Assembly: GCA_964483625.1 (NCBI GenBank)
Contig: CAZABB010000004.1
Coordinates: forward strand, 1 to 64,000
Source of the DNA: JAFGQU01 sp964483625
GTDB taxonomy: Bacteria; Omnitrophota; Gorgyraeia; Duberdicusellales; 4484-171
Length of the DNA stretch: 64,000 bases
Direction: 5' to 3'
A program made the translations under genes and the position numbers. The notes under the pieces were generated by a model. It was not told where the DNA came from, did not search any database, and was given only the letters and a program-made list of their open reading frames with translations. Shown piece by piece: positions 8,771-18,233 of this stretch; within the stretch, counting starts at the first letter, position 1, and each line of letters begins with the position of its first letter.

Positions 8771-9212
8771 CTTCTTTCTCCTCTATCTTTTTTATTTTCC
8801 GCAGGCGGCGCAGATGCCGGCCTCCTTCAAAATCGGTCGTAAGCCATTTTTTTACGATCTTTCGTGCTTCTTCTCTCTTTAAGAACCCTGAAGCCAGAAC
8901 GATGATATTACTGTTATTATGCTTACGGGTCAAAGCCGCAACCCTGACGCTTCCCACCAATGCCGCCCGGACTCCCTTAACCTTGTTTGCGGCGATTGAA
9001 CTGCCCACTCCCGTATAACAGATCAACACGCCCCGTTCGACTTTCTTATCGCGTACTCCTTTGGCCAGAGCGTAGGAATAATCGGGATAATCGCAGGAAT
9101 CCTGAGAATATGTCCCGTAATCAACGGTGACATGACCGTTCTGGGTAGCCCACTCCATAAGGAAATTCTTCAGATTAAATCCGCGATGATCACACGCAAA
9201 ACCTATCTTCAT
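8763..9212 (-). CDS. rpiB: Ribose-5-phosphate isomerase B
   Basis: RpiB/LacAB-family sugar-phosphate isomerase interconverts ribose-5-P and ribulose-5-P. I start it at 9212, where MKIGFACDHRGFNLK begins and an AAAGG ribosome site precedes; an upstream in-frame ATG at 9251 falls inside a repeated-word spacer. The catalytic Cys is kept in LICYTGVGSSIAANK, but the next residue is Tyr where the family nearly always has Gly. RKHNNSNI carries the conserved His-Asn pair. The product supports PRPP formation for the purine genes downstream. Confidence 0.9.
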   Translation of the reverse strand: MKIGFACDHRGFNLKNFLMEWATQNGHVTVDYGTYSQDSCDYPDYSYALAKGVRDKKVERGVLICYTGVGSSIAANKVKGVRAALVGSVRVAALTRKHNNSNIIVLASGFLKREEARKIVKKWLTTDFEGGRHLRRLRKIKKIEEKEDV

Positions 9213-9223
9213 AATAACCTTTC

Positions 9224-9320
9224 GAGTCACATGACACACGTCACACGACACACGTAAAGAAATCCTGTTTCTGTTTCCCTTTCGACGTGTGACCTTGTGA
9301 CTATGTGACTTTGTGACGTG
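9224..9320. repeat. Intergenic palindrome of GTGAC/GTCAC words
   Basis: The left arm (9224-9255) repeats GTCACA and CACACGTCACAC; the right arm (9285-9320) repeats GTGACC, GTGACT and GTGACG, so the two arms are reverse complements in word content. It sits between the Sua5-phosphatase gene and rpiB. The right arm shares a stretch of about 25 bases with 61446-61472, and related words recur at 35671-35740 and 62328-62400. Confidence 0.65.
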
Positions 9321-9321
9321 T

Positions 9322-10383
9322 TTACAGCCATTCTCTCAATTCGACGACGGCGGTTTTGATCAGCTCATAGACTTTTTGATACACCTGACGGGGCTGACCG
9401 ATGGGGTCCTGAATGTCCACCTCCGGACTCTTGGGTAAAAACTTGCTTAAGGGAAAGACACGGGCCCCGACCGTAGGCTCCAACTTTAATACGTAATCCT
9501 TCTGACTGTTTTCCATAGTAAAAATAAGATCGGCCGAAAGAAGCGTCTCGCGGTCAAGCCGGCAGGACGAGTGGTCGACCGCGCCGATTTCTTCTTCATG
9601 AAACAGGATATCGAGCACCGAATCCGACGCTCCTCTTCCTTCGGAAGCAGCAACGCCACAAGAAATAATTTCATACCGGTCGGCAAGTTGAGGATCGTAT
9701 TCGAATAAATACTTCTTAAGGAGGTATTCGGACAAAACCGAACGACAGGTGTTTCCCGTACAGACAAACACGAGACGTTTTTTGACGAACGTTTCCACGA
9801 TTTCCCGCGTCGTAATCACCCCTTCCCGCAAGATTTTAAACGGATGATACGTAATATCAAGCACCGTTGACGGCTGACAATACCGGGAAACTCCACCATC
9901 AACAATCATATCTATCTGTTCATTGAACGAGCTTTCCACATCATCGGCACTGAAAGCTTCCTGCTGACCGGTCACATTGGCCGAGGGAAGATAAATCGGG
10001 TCGGTTAACCCAGAAAGAATCCGCTGCAGGATATCGTGAGCCGGGACTCGTACTCCCACCTTCTCATCCTTCTTATCATAAAATATCATCGTCAACGGCC
10101 CCGGCCAGAACCGTTCAATGAGGCGATACCCGTAAGGCGGTAACGTAGTAAAGATATTCAACGCCTGATCTACACTTCCCACCACAAGGGTAAACGGCTT
10201 ACTCGTATCTCTCTGTTTTATCGTATACAATTTCTCAACCGCAGCCTTGTCCCGGGCCAGCGCTCCCAGCCCGTACACCGTCTCGGTAGGAAGAGCGACG
10301 ATTCCACCGTGCAAAATCGTATCCTTAACTTCCTGAAAGGATGCCAGATCCGAACCCTGCGCGTTCAGCTGAACTCTTTTCAT
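9322..10383 (-). CDS. Fusion of Sua5/YrdC threonylcarbamoyl-AMP synthase and low-molecular-weight phosphatase
   Basis: The N-terminal about 205 residues are a Sua5/TsaC-type domain (ALPTETVYGLGALA, KPFTLVV, RFWPGPLTMIF, LPSANVTGQ), which makes threonylcarbamoyl-AMP for t6A37 in tRNA. The remaining about 145 residues are a low-molecular-weight tyrosine or arginine phosphatase: P-loop VFVCTGNTCRS (CX5R) and the catalytic Asp in DIQDPIG near the end. The 353 residues are one uninterrupted frame. The start overlaps the purE stop by 4 bases. The two domains have no obvious shared chemistry; the tRNA-modification role is known for the first, while the target of the second is unknown. Confidence 0.92.
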   Translation of the reverse strand: MKRVQLNAQGSDLASFQEVKDTILHGGIVALPTETVYGLGALARDKAAVEKLYTIKQRDTSKPFTLVVGSVDQALNIFTTLPPYGYRLIERFWPGPLTMIFYDKKDEKVGVRVPAHDILQRILSGLTDPIYLPSANVTGQQEAFSADDVESSFNEQIDMIVDGGVSRYCQPSTVLDITYHPFKILREGVITTREIVETFVKKRLVFVCTGNTCRSVLSEYLLKKYLFEYDPQLADRYEIISCGVAASEGRGASDSVLDILFHEEEIGAVDHSSCRLDRETLLSADLIFTMENSQKDYVLKLEPTVGARVFPLSKFLPKSPEVDIQDPIGQPRQVYQKVYELIKTAVVELREWL

Positions 10384-10838
10384 TTTTTGAATTTTTTCTC
10401 TACTTGCCCCAGAGGTTTCTCATATTCTTTGTATTGCCCGGCAAGAATACGTAACGCAAAAATAATTCCGTTAATGAACCCCTTTTTACCGATACCGGTA
10501 CTGACCAGACCGATCCCCTTAGGCACCTCGGCAATAGAAAGAAGGCTTTCTATCCCGTTGAGAGGCCCCCCTTCAAGCGGCACACCGATGACCGGGACAT
10601 TCACATAAGAAGCGACAACACCGGGCAATGCCGCTGAAAGACCGGCACAGGCAATAATTACTTCAACTCCCCGGCGTTTAGCGTATTTACAAAACGTCCT
10701 CAACTCATCGGGATGACGATGGGCGGAAATGACCTCTAACGTATAGGGAACCCGGGTACTTTTCAGAAGATCAAACCCGTCCTGTAATTTCGTTTTATCC
10801 GATTTACTGCCCAGAATTATTGCGATTTTTGCCTTCAT
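10380..10838 (-). CDS. purE: N5-carboxyaminoimidazole ribonucleotide mutase-like protein (PurE)
   Basis: PurE converts carboxyaminoimidazole ribonucleotide to CAIR in purine synthesis. The 152-residue protein has the GSKSDK phosphate loop, SAHRHP and the LLSIAEVPKGI segment, so the fold is clear. The central loop ACAGLSAALPG differs from the usual class I (AGGAAHLPG) and from class II, so mutase versus carboxylase is uncertain; no purK is in the window. The stop overlaps the next gene as ATGA, and purD precedes it by 51 bases. Confidence 0.85.
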   Translation of the reverse strand: MKAKIAIILGSKSDKTKLQDGFDLLKSTRVPYTLEVISAHRHPDELRTFCKYAKRRGVEVIIACAGLSAALPGVVASYVNVPVIGVPLEGGPLNGIESLLSIAEVPKGIGLVSTGIGKKGFINGIIFALRILAGQYKEYEKPLGQVEKKFKK

Positions 10839-10889
10839 AGTCCCCCCATTTTATACTGGTCTTTTCGAAATTGCAACCCTCAAGGCCCT

Positions 10890-12179
10890 CTACCGTGAGA
10901 GTAATTTTAAGCCCTTATCGCCGATATCATGCCGGAAATGCATCCCTTCAAAGCCGATTCGATCAACCCCCTCATACGCTCTTTCTTTAGACTGAGCCAG
11001 CGTATCCCCCAGAGCCACGACGTTCAAAACCCTCCCGCCTGAGGTAACGATGTCTCCGGTATCAGAACGTGTGGTACCTGCATGAAATACGTACGTATCC
11101 TTTTGAGAATCAATCCGTTCCAGCCCGGTTATGACGTTGCCTTTCTGGTAGGCTGCGGGATACCCGCCGGAGGCAAGTACCACCGCGATACAATACCGCG
11201 GATCCCAGAGGAGTTCGGTTTCTGCCAATCTTTCTTCGGCAGACTTGATCATTACTTCCAGCAGGTCTGATTTCAGTTTCGGTACAACTACCTGAGTTTC
11301 GGGATCCCCGAACCGGACATTGAACTCAAGAACATAGGGAATCCCGTCTTGAATCATCAACCCGGCATAGAGCACCCCTTTATACTTCTTACCCTGCCGC
11401 CTTAATCCTCCGATAAGCGGTGCGAAAATCTCGTTGATGATTTTTTCATACATCGCCTCACTCACGACCGGAGCCGGGGCATACGCCCCCATCCCGCCGG
11501 TATTGGGCCCCTGGTCCTGATCGAATACCCGTTTATGATCCTGTGATGCCACAAGCGGCAAAATTGTTTCTCCGTCGGTGATAACCAGGATCGATGCTTC
11601 TTCGCCGCTGAGCATCTCCTCAATCACAATCCGATTACCGGCCGGACCGAATTGTTTTTTTCGCATAATCATATCGATCGCTTTTTGAGTTTCATCGCGG
11701 CTTTTAGCGATAATCACTCCTTTACCGGCAGCCAGTCCGTCGGCTTTGATCACGACCGGCATCGGTATCGTATTGATGTATGAAGACGCCGCATCGGCAT
11801 CATCGAACACGGTAAAATCCGCGGTAGGAATGCTGAATTCCCTTAACAATTCTTTCGTGTAAATCTTACTGCCTTCAAGCTGAGCCAGTTCTTTTGATGG
11901 CCCGAAAACAGAAATCCCCTCGGTCTCAAACAGATCAACGATCCCCTCGACTAACGGAACTTCCGGGCCGACGATGACAAAATCGATTTTTTCTTTTTGC
12001 GCGAAAGACAATAACGCATTCATATCATGCGCTTGGATCGCGACATTTTCCCCCACCTGGCTTGTTCCGCCGTTTCCGGGTGCACAGTATATATTCTGGG
12101 CAAGGGCAGACTGGGCAATTTTCCACGCCAGACAATGTTCCCGGCCGCCGGAACCGATAATTAAGACTTTTTTACCCAT
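10890..12179 (-). CDS. purD: Phosphoribosylamine-glycine ligase
   Basis: PurD is an ATP-grasp ligase making glycinamide ribonucleotide. The 429 residues match the family. The N-terminal VLIIGSGGREHCLAWK, central KADGLAAGKGVI, and the QDHKRVFDQDQGPNTGGMGAYAPAP block are diagnostic, followed by LEFNVRFGDPETQ for metal binding. It overlaps purM by 19 bases, showing tight coupling in the pur operon. Confidence 0.97.
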   Translation of the reverse strand: MGKKVLIIGSGGREHCLAWKIAQSALAQNIYCAPGNGGTSQVGENVAIQAHDMNALLSFAQKEKIDFVIVGPEVPLVEGIVDLFETEGISVFGPSKELAQLEGSKIYTKELLREFSIPTADFTVFDDADAASSYINTIPMPVVIKADGLAAGKGVIIAKSRDETQKAIDMIMRKKQFGPAGNRIVIEEMLSGEEASILVITDGETILPLVASQDHKRVFDQDQGPNTGGMGAYAPAPVVSEAMYEKIINEIFAPLIGGLRRQGKKYKGVLYAGLMIQDGIPYVLEFNVRFGDPETQVVVPKLKSDLLEVMIKSAEERLAETELLWDPRYCIAVVLASGGYPAAYQKGNVITGLERIDSQKDTYVFHAGTTRSDTGDIVTSGGRVLNVVALGDTLAQSKERAYEGVDRIGFEGMHFRHDIGDKGLKLLSR

Positions 12180-13183
12180 ACAATTTTATTCGTTTTCGCT
12201 GAAGATTTCCCGATCGTTCCGATCACATACGTTTTACAGAACTTCTCCATCACCCTCCGGCAGCGAGACACCGCGTCCTTTTTCACCACCATGACCATTC
12301 CGATCCCCATATTGAACACCGAATACATCTCTTTTTCCCTGATATTGCCTTTTTTCTGAATACGACGGAATATCTCCGGTACCGGCCAAGCGCTCTTATT
12401 CAGTTCCATCCGGTAGCCTGAGGGGATAATTTTTGTCGCTTTGGTATAAAACGCGCCGCCGGTTACATGCGCAATCCCTTTAACTCCATGCGGCTTACCC
12501 CTGGCGGCCGATAATACCGAAAGGACCGGTTTTACGTAAATCCTTGTAGGCGCAAGGATCTGGCGCGCGTATTTTTTCATCTCAAGGTTTGAGAACACTC
12601 CTCTGACCAGAGAGTAGCCGTTAGAATGGATCCCTCCTGAAGCAAGTCCGATAACGACATCTCCGGAGGTAATTTTCTTTCCGTCGATGATACGCTTCTT
12701 ATCCACGATCCCCACGGCGAACCCGGCGAGATCATATTCCCCCGGCTTATACATATCCGGCATTTCCGCGGTTTCCCCGCCTGAGAGCGAACAACCGGAA
12801 TCTGTTAAGCCCTTTTTGATCCCCCGCATAATATCACGTAAACAGCGGATATCCATTTTCCCGCAGGCAATATAATCCAGAAAGAAAAGAGGACGGGCTC
12901 CGATAGAGACGATATCATTGGTATTCATCGCCACAAGATCGATCCCCACGGTATGATGGATCCCCAGTTTCTGCGCGATCAACAATTTAGTTCCCACTCC
13001 GTCGGCTGAAGACACCAGATACGGATCCTTACAGGTACGCACAAAGGGAGCCAGGGGAAAAAGTGAACCAAACGCCGCGACCGTTTGTTTACCTTGTGAG
13101 GGGAACATCCGTTTCAGGACAGATACGAAACGTTCACCTTGCGAGATATTCACGCCGCATGATGTATAGGTTATGCGTTTCAT
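12161..13183 (-). CDS. purM: Phosphoribosylformylglycinamidine cyclo-ligase
   Basis: PurM closes the imidazole ring to give AIR from FGAM. The 340-residue sequence shows DGVGTKLLIA, the VAMNTNDIVSIGARPLFFLDYIA block, GGETAEMPDMY and GLASGGIHSNGYSLVR, all PurM signatures. The C-terminal HVTGGAFYTK is slightly changed from the usual HITGGG. It begins 7 bases after the purQ stop. Confidence 0.95.
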   Translation of the reverse strand: MKRITYTSCGVNISQGERFVSVLKRMFPSQGKQTVAAFGSLFPLAPFVRTCKDPYLVSSADGVGTKLLIAQKLGIHHTVGIDLVAMNTNDIVSIGARPLFFLDYIACGKMDIRCLRDIMRGIKKGLTDSGCSLSGGETAEMPDMYKPGEYDLAGFAVGIVDKKRIIDGKKITSGDVVIGLASGGIHSNGYSLVRGVFSNLEMKKYARQILAPTRIYVKPVLSVLSAARGKPHGVKGIAHVTGGAFYTKATKIIPSGYRMELNKSAWPVPEIFRRIQKKGNIREKEMYSVFNMGIGMVMVVKKDAVSRCRRVMEKFCKTYVIGTIGKSSAKTNKIVWVKKS

Positions 13184-13189
13184 GACTTT

Positions 13190-13963
13190 TTATTTGAAAT
13201 ATTCCACGGCATTTTCCAATATCCTGCGGCCAAAGGGGATTCCCCTTTCCTTACCGTGCCAGAACGGATAATGATGCTGGTGAAAACATCTCTCCGGATG
13301 CGGCATAAGCCCCAGGATTCTACCGGTCTTATCGGTAATACCGGCAATATGATCCAAGGATCCGTTCGGGTTTTGGGGATAACCGGCATTATTGCCCTGC
13401 GCATCGGCATACTGTAACGCCGCCTGCCGCTGAGTCTTCATTGTATCCAAAATATCATCCTTTGCAAAGAACTTCCCCTCCCCGTGGGCAACAGGGAGCT
13501 GAATGACGGGGGGAAGTTTTTGAAGCCAGATCTTGCGAGCCGGATGGTCGGGATCCTGAGGAACGCGCAGATATACCCAGCGGTCTTCGAATCTTCCGGA
13601 ATCATTGTCAGTCAACGTCACTTTCTGGATAAAATCAGCGTCGGGAAGAATCCCCGTTTTCACCAGGACCTGGAATCCGTTACAGATTCCGATCATCAAT
13701 CCTCCCCCGGCTAAAAAAACCTGCAGCTGATCCTTAAACCATAACAAGAGTTCCAGAGAAAAAATCTTTCCCGCCCCCAGGTCATCTCCGTAACTGAATC
13801 CCCCCGGCACGCAGATAATCTGATACCCGCGAAGGGTTCTTTTCTCCTTCAGCGTATTGATATGCAAACGCTGACAATCGGCGCCAAGGGCCCCGAAGGC
13901 GGATTCAGTCTCCCGGTCACAATTAATTCCCGCTGTTCTTAATACCAGCACCTTAATGCTCAT
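13190..13963 (-). CDS. purQ: Phosphoribosylformylglycinamidine synthase, glutaminase subunit
   Basis: PurQ is the class I glutaminase that feeds ammonia to PurL. The 257 residues include VPGGFSYGDDLGAGKIF, the nucleophile region LMIGICNGFQVLVKTG (Cys in GICNGFQ), and the His/Glu pair in GLMPHPERCF. At 257 residues it is longer than the short PurQ of PurS-containing systems and resembles the C-terminal domain of large PurL, in keeping with the large-type PurL next to it. The start overlaps purL by 4 bases. Confidence 0.95.
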   Translation of the reverse strand: MSIKVLVLRTAGINCDRETESAFGALGADCQRLHINTLKEKRTLRGYQIICVPGGFSYGDDLGAGKIFSLELLLWFKDQLQVFLAGGGLMIGICNGFQVLVKTGILPDADFIQKVTLTDNDSGRFEDRWVYLRVPQDPDHPARKIWLQKLPPVIQLPVAHGEGKFFAKDDILDTMKTQRQAALQYADAQGNNAGYPQNPNGSLDHIAGITDKTGRILGLMPHPERCFHQHHYPFWHGKERGIPFGRRILENAVEYFK

Positions 13964-16848
13964 ATCCGAAACTCCGCAAACGCCTCTAACCAGCTTTTCC
14001 TTAAGTCTCTGACCCCGCAGGTAACAACCGGGTCCCCGCCGGTGCCGTAGATAGTAACCTGCTCACCTTCGGAGACACATCCTATCAGTCCGTACGGCGT
14101 ATCTCCCATCATGTTCTCAAACCTTTGCTTTTCTTCCTTTCTTACCTCGATAATAAATCGGGACGGGGATTCGGAAAACAAAAGTTCATAGTCAAGTATC
14201 TCGCCACCTTTAGGCATCTCCTTCAGGAACACATCGGCACCGTGTCCGGACCCCATACACATCTCGGCCACCGCCACCGCCATCCCGCCTTCGGAACAAT
14301 CGTGACAGGCGCAAACCGGTCCGGATGAGATCGCCTCACTTACCTTCATAAATACCGAGTACGCACTCGTCTCCACCTTAGGTACCACCCCGCCGGTTAC
14401 GCCTTGAGCGCGAAAATATTCCGATGCCCCCATATGAGATGTAGTCTTGCCTACCAGATAAATCAGGTTGGAGCCTGCGGTAAAATGACTTGGGATCGTC
14501 TTTCGCCAATCGTCGATAACCGATACCGCTGAGATAAGGAGTGTTCCGGGTATAGAAATACGTTTTCCCTCGACAATATATTCATTATATAGACTGTCTT
14601 TACCGGAAATAAAGGGAGTCTTGAATTGTGTGGCGAAATCATAGCAGGCTTCGCTGGCCCGTACCAGCCCGGCAAGAACCTTTTCATCGGTAGGCGCCCC
14701 CCAACTGAAATTATCCAGGAGGAACGTGGTTGAGAGGTTCCCACCGGAGGCAATGATATTACGCAGCGCCTCATCAATAGCCAGCGCTGCCATCCAGTAC
14801 GGATCGATATCGGAATAGAACGGATTGATTCCCAATCCGATCAGGACACCCTTCTCACTGTTCAGGTCAGGTCGCACGCAACTGGCATCGCCGACGGCCA
14901 CGGTCTGATCCTGCATAAATGGTTTGAGGACCGACCCGCCCTGGACCTCATGATCATATTCGGTAATAATCCAGTCTTTGGGAGCGATATTAGGCGAGGA
15001 AAGCAATGTCTTCAGGTCACCGGTGTAATCGCTACGCTCCGAGATCTTTATATCCTTCTCTACCGGCGCGATCCATTCGGCTTTCTTCTTCAACCGCGGT
15101 ATTTCAAATAAAAAATCAAGATCAAGGCAACACACCGGCTGACCCTCGTAAAAAAGGCTCAGTTTCTTATCTGAGGTCACCTCTCCGATCACGGTATACT
15201 CGACCTCTTCCTCCTCGAATATCTTCTTTATGTGAGCGAGCTTATTTTTTTGCGTAAAGAAAACCATCCGCTCCTGAGACTCGGAAATCCATATCTCGGT
15301 ATACGTTAATCCGGCGTACTTCGAAGGCACCTTCTCCAGGTCGACTCTCACGCCGTGACCTTGAGCCAGTTCGGTTACCGCGCTGCTTAAGCCTCCCGCG
15401 CCGCAATCGGTAATGGCGGTAAACAGATTATCTTTTTGCGCCCGCAAGATCGCTTCGGTAAGCTTTTTTTCCTCAATCGGATTACCGATCTGTACCGCCT
15501 GAGTCAGAGTAATCGTCGTCTCATCCAGTTCCGTGGAAGAAAATGTCGCCCCATGGATACCGTCCCGTCCGGTCTTGGCCCCACAGACAATGACCACATC
15601 ACCGGGATGCGCCTCTTTAAACGCTTTATCATGGGGCAGAATGCCCAGAGTACCGCAATACACCAGAGGATTTCCCAGGAACCGCTTATCGAACATGACC
15701 GCCCCGGCTACGGTGGGAATCCCCATGCGATTGCCGTAATCACGCACGCCGCGAACGACCCCCTTGATCACCCGGCGCGGATGGAGTAACCCCTTAGGGA
15801 CTTCATCGTAGGCCATCTGCCACGGCGAAAAACAAAAAACATCGATCGACGCGACCGGACGGGCCGCGCATCCGGTACCTAAAATATCCCTGATGACGCC
15901 GCCGATACCGGTGGAAGCGCCGCCGTAAGGTTCAAGGCTTGAGGGATGGTTATGCGTCTCCACCTTAAAACAAAGATGAAAATCGTCATTAAACCGCACC
16001 ACACCTGAATTATCTTCGAATACCGAGATGCAATCCTGCGAAGCGATTTCTTTCGTCGCTTTCATCACGGTTTCTTTAAGCAGGTTATTAATCGTTTTCT
16101 CTTCGATGACGTTTCCCTCCTGATCTTTGCCGGTATAGTCGATCCTGCCGCGAAACGTCTTATGAGCGCAGTGTTCCGACCAGGTCTGAGCGATAGTCTC
16201 CAACTCACAATCGGTAGGGGAACGTTTGAGCCGACAGAAATAATCCTGGATGATCTTCATTTCATCAAGCGACAAAGAAAGACAACCCCGGCGGGATATC
16301 TCCTGAAGTTTCTCATCGGACGCGTTTTCTAACGGGATTGTTTGTAAAGAAAACTCATATTTTTTACCGCTGAAAGCCTCAAGGGTAGAGAGATCTTTGA
16401 CTTTTTCATAGGCGACGATATGTTCGATCAACGGATTATATAACAGCTTTTCGGCAATCAGGCGGATCTCGTCCTCGCGTAAGCCGGAAAAGGTATATGC
16501 CCGCGCCGTACAGACACCTTCGGCGCCGAAAGAGATATCCCCGAGCGCTTTCTGAAACGAAAGAGCTACCGGGTCACATACTCCGGGATTATAGGTAATC
16601 AGGATATCACCGGGGGCGGGTTCGCGAGGGAAAAACCCCTGACTGACGGTAAACTCCTCGAGGACCGGATCGATCAGCAGCCGACGGGCGACGTCGGTAA
16701 TATCTGAAGATGCGGCATCGGACTCGATATAATATACTTTATGCGAAGCAACATCGCACTCTTTCTTAATCCCAAGGTCTTTAATGTGCGAACGGACTCC
16801 GTTATCACTCGACCGCGTGTAAGAAAAAACATCGATTCGCCAGATCAT
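13960..16848 (-). CDS. purL: Phosphoribosylformylglycinamidine synthase, synthetase subunit (large type, without glutaminase domain)
   Basis: PurL makes FGAM using ATP and ammonia delivered by PurQ. The 962 residues exceed the small PurL (about 740) because the first 150 residues are two PurS-like halves (each ending in a LLxxPxxEE/H segment: LLIDPVLEEFTV and LLYNPLIEHIVA), so no separate purS is needed. The catalytic core follows: WSEHCAHKTFRG, KVETHNHPSSLEPYGGASTGIGG, GAKTGRDGIHGATFSS and the CHDCSEGGMAVA block. PurL plus PurQ equals a split large FGAM synthase. Confidence 0.95.
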   Translation of the reverse strand: MIWRIDVFSYTRSSDNGVRSHIKDLGIKKECDVASHKVYYIESDAASSDITDVARRLLIDPVLEEFTVSQGFFPREPAPGDILITYNPGVCDPVALSFQKALGDISFGAEGVCTARAYTFSGLREDEIRLIAEKLLYNPLIEHIVAYEKVKDLSTLEAFSGKKYEFSLQTIPLENASDEKLQEISRRGCLSLSLDEMKIIQDYFCRLKRSPTDCELETIAQTWSEHCAHKTFRGRIDYTGKDQEGNVIEEKTINNLLKETVMKATKEIASQDCISVFEDNSGVVRFNDDFHLCFKVETHNHPSSLEPYGGASTGIGGVIRDILGTGCAARPVASIDVFCFSPWQMAYDEVPKGLLHPRRVIKGVVRGVRDYGNRMGIPTVAGAVMFDKRFLGNPLVYCGTLGILPHDKAFKEAHPGDVVIVCGAKTGRDGIHGATFSSTELDETTITLTQAVQIGNPIEEKKLTEAILRAQKDNLFTAITDCGAGGLSSAVTELAQGHGVRVDLEKVPSKYAGLTYTEIWISESQERMVFFTQKNKLAHIKKIFEEEEVEYTVIGEVTSDKKLSLFYEGQPVCCLDLDFLFEIPRLKKKAEWIAPVEKDIKISERSDYTGDLKTLLSSPNIAPKDWIITEYDHEVQGGSVLKPFMQDQTVAVGDASCVRPDLNSEKGVLIGLGINPFYSDIDPYWMAALAIDEALRNIIASGGNLSTTFLLDNFSWGAPTDEKVLAGLVRASEACYDFATQFKTPFISGKDSLYNEYIVEGKRISIPGTLLISAVSVIDDWRKTIPSHFTAGSNLIYLVGKTTSHMGASEYFRAQGVTGGVVPKVETSAYSVFMKVSEAISSGPVCACHDCSEGGMAVAVAEMCMGSGHGADVFLKEMPKGGEILDYELLFSESPSRFIIEVRKEEKQRFENMMGDTPYGLIGCVSEGEQVTIYGTGGDPVVTCGVRDLRKSWLEAFAEFRI

Positions 16849-16868
16849 GCAGGATAGGTCGGTTTAAC

Positions 16869-18161
16869 TTACAGGAACACACGTTTGTAGATTTTATCTA
16901 TATTGGCAAGATATTCGTAAGGGTTAAAAATATCTTCCAGCTCTTGTTTCGAACAATACTTTTTAATACGGGGATCTTTAACGATCTCTTTCTTGAAATC
17001 CGAATTATTATTGATGACACGAAGCGAAATGCTCTGTACGATATCATAGCCTTTAATCCGCGAAACTCCCTTCTGCATCAGGGTAAGGAGCACCTTCTGG
17101 GAATAAATCAATCCACGGTTCAATTCGATATTTTTCATCATATTGCGTGAATTAACGTTTAAATTCTTCACCAGCTCGACGCATTTGCCCAGCATATAGG
17201 TAACCGCGATCGTCGCATCGGGAATGATAACACGTTCGGCCGAAGAATGAGAAATATCACGTTCATGCCAGAGGTTGATATTTTCATAGGCCACCATCAT
17301 ATTCCCGCGTATCAGCCGGGCCAACCCGCTCATCCGTTCACAAATGATCGGATTCTGCTTGTGAGGCATGGCACTCGATCCTTTTTGCCCTTTATAAAAC
17401 GGTTCTTTGGCCTCCCCTACTTCGGTACGATGAAGGTGGCGAATCTCGGTCGTAAACCGCTCCATAGTCGAAGCCAGAAGCGCCAGCAGCGAAAGATAAT
17501 AAGCGTACCTTTCCCGCGAGACAACCTGGGTGGATATCGGCGCCGCGCCGATGCCCAGTTTTTTACAGATATATTCCTCTATATTCGGCTCAAGATAGGC
17601 GAATGTACCGACAGCCCCGGAAATCTTTCCCGAAGCGATCCGGCCGATCGTTTCTTTCAGAAGCCGGTAACTGCGGTCGAGCTCGTCATAAAACGAAACG
17701 AATTTCAGGCCGAAACTGTAGATTTCAGCGTGTACCCCGTGGGTCCGGGCCACACATAAGGTATCTTTATACTTCAAAGCCTGTTTTTTAACCGCTTTGA
17801 GCAATTTCTCGGTAGCGGCAAGGATGATCTCCGTTGCGTCCTTCACCTGCCAGGCAAGCGTCGTATCGAGAAGATCACTTGAGGTAAGTCCCCAATGTAA
17901 ATACTGGGCATCTTTACCTAAAGAGGCCGATAGATTTTTCAAAAACGCGATAATGTCATGGTGGGTAGATTTTTCGATCTCGGCGATTTTTTGCGCCGAT
18001 ATTTTTGCTTTTTTACGTATGCGGGCGGAAGTGCCGCGGGGAATCTTCTTTTTCTTCTCCAACGCTTCACATAGCAGGATTTCAATCTCGAGGAACCGGC
18101 GGAATTTCTCCTGATCGGTCCATATCTTACCTATCGTGGGTGGAGTATATCGTTCAATCAT
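16869..18161 (-). CDS. purB: Adenylosuccinate lyase
   Basis: PurB acts twice in purine synthesis, releasing fumarate from SAICAR and from adenylosuccinate. I start at the ATG giving MIERYTPPTIGKIWTDQEKF, the standard N-terminus; an upstream in-frame start at 18200 is less likely. HHDIIAFLKN, HWGLTSSDLLDTTLAWQ, RTHGVHAE and the signature loop KGQKGSSAMPHKQNPI with the catalytic Ser are intact. It heads the visible pur run (purB, L, Q, M, D, E). Confidence 0.96.
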   Translation of the reverse strand: MIERYTPPTIGKIWTDQEKFRRFLEIEILLCEALEKKKKIPRGTSARIRKKAKISAQKIAEIEKSTHHDIIAFLKNLSASLGKDAQYLHWGLTSSDLLDTTLAWQVKDATEIILAATEKLLKAVKKQALKYKDTLCVARTHGVHAEIYSFGLKFVSFYDELDRSYRLLKETIGRIASGKISGAVGTFAYLEPNIEEYICKKLGIGAAPISTQVVSRERYAYYLSLLALLASTMERFTTEIRHLHRTEVGEAKEPFYKGQKGSSAMPHKQNPIICERMSGLARLIRGNMMVAYENINLWHERDISHSSAERVIIPDATIAVTYMLGKCVELVKNLNVNSRNMMKNIELNRGLIYSQKVLLTLMQKGVSRIKGYDIVQSISLRVINNNSDFKKEIVKDPRIKKYCSKQELEDIFNPYEYLANIDKIYKRVFL

Positions 18162-18233
18162 AGGAACACATATCTTATCAGATGGGCCCGAGAGCGTCAA
18201 TCGATTTTGGCAAGGACGAAGCCAAAGAAAGAG

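Noticed and set aside
8763..9251. Longer start for rpiB at 9251
   Set aside because: The extra 13 codons (MSCDVCHVTRKVI) are translated from the GTGAC-word palindrome; the ATG at 9212 has a ribosome site and the family N-terminus.
9224..9320. CRISPR array or microsatellite
   Set aside because: The repeated words are 5-9 bases, irregularly spaced and inverted between the two arms; there are no spacers of constant length and no cas genes.
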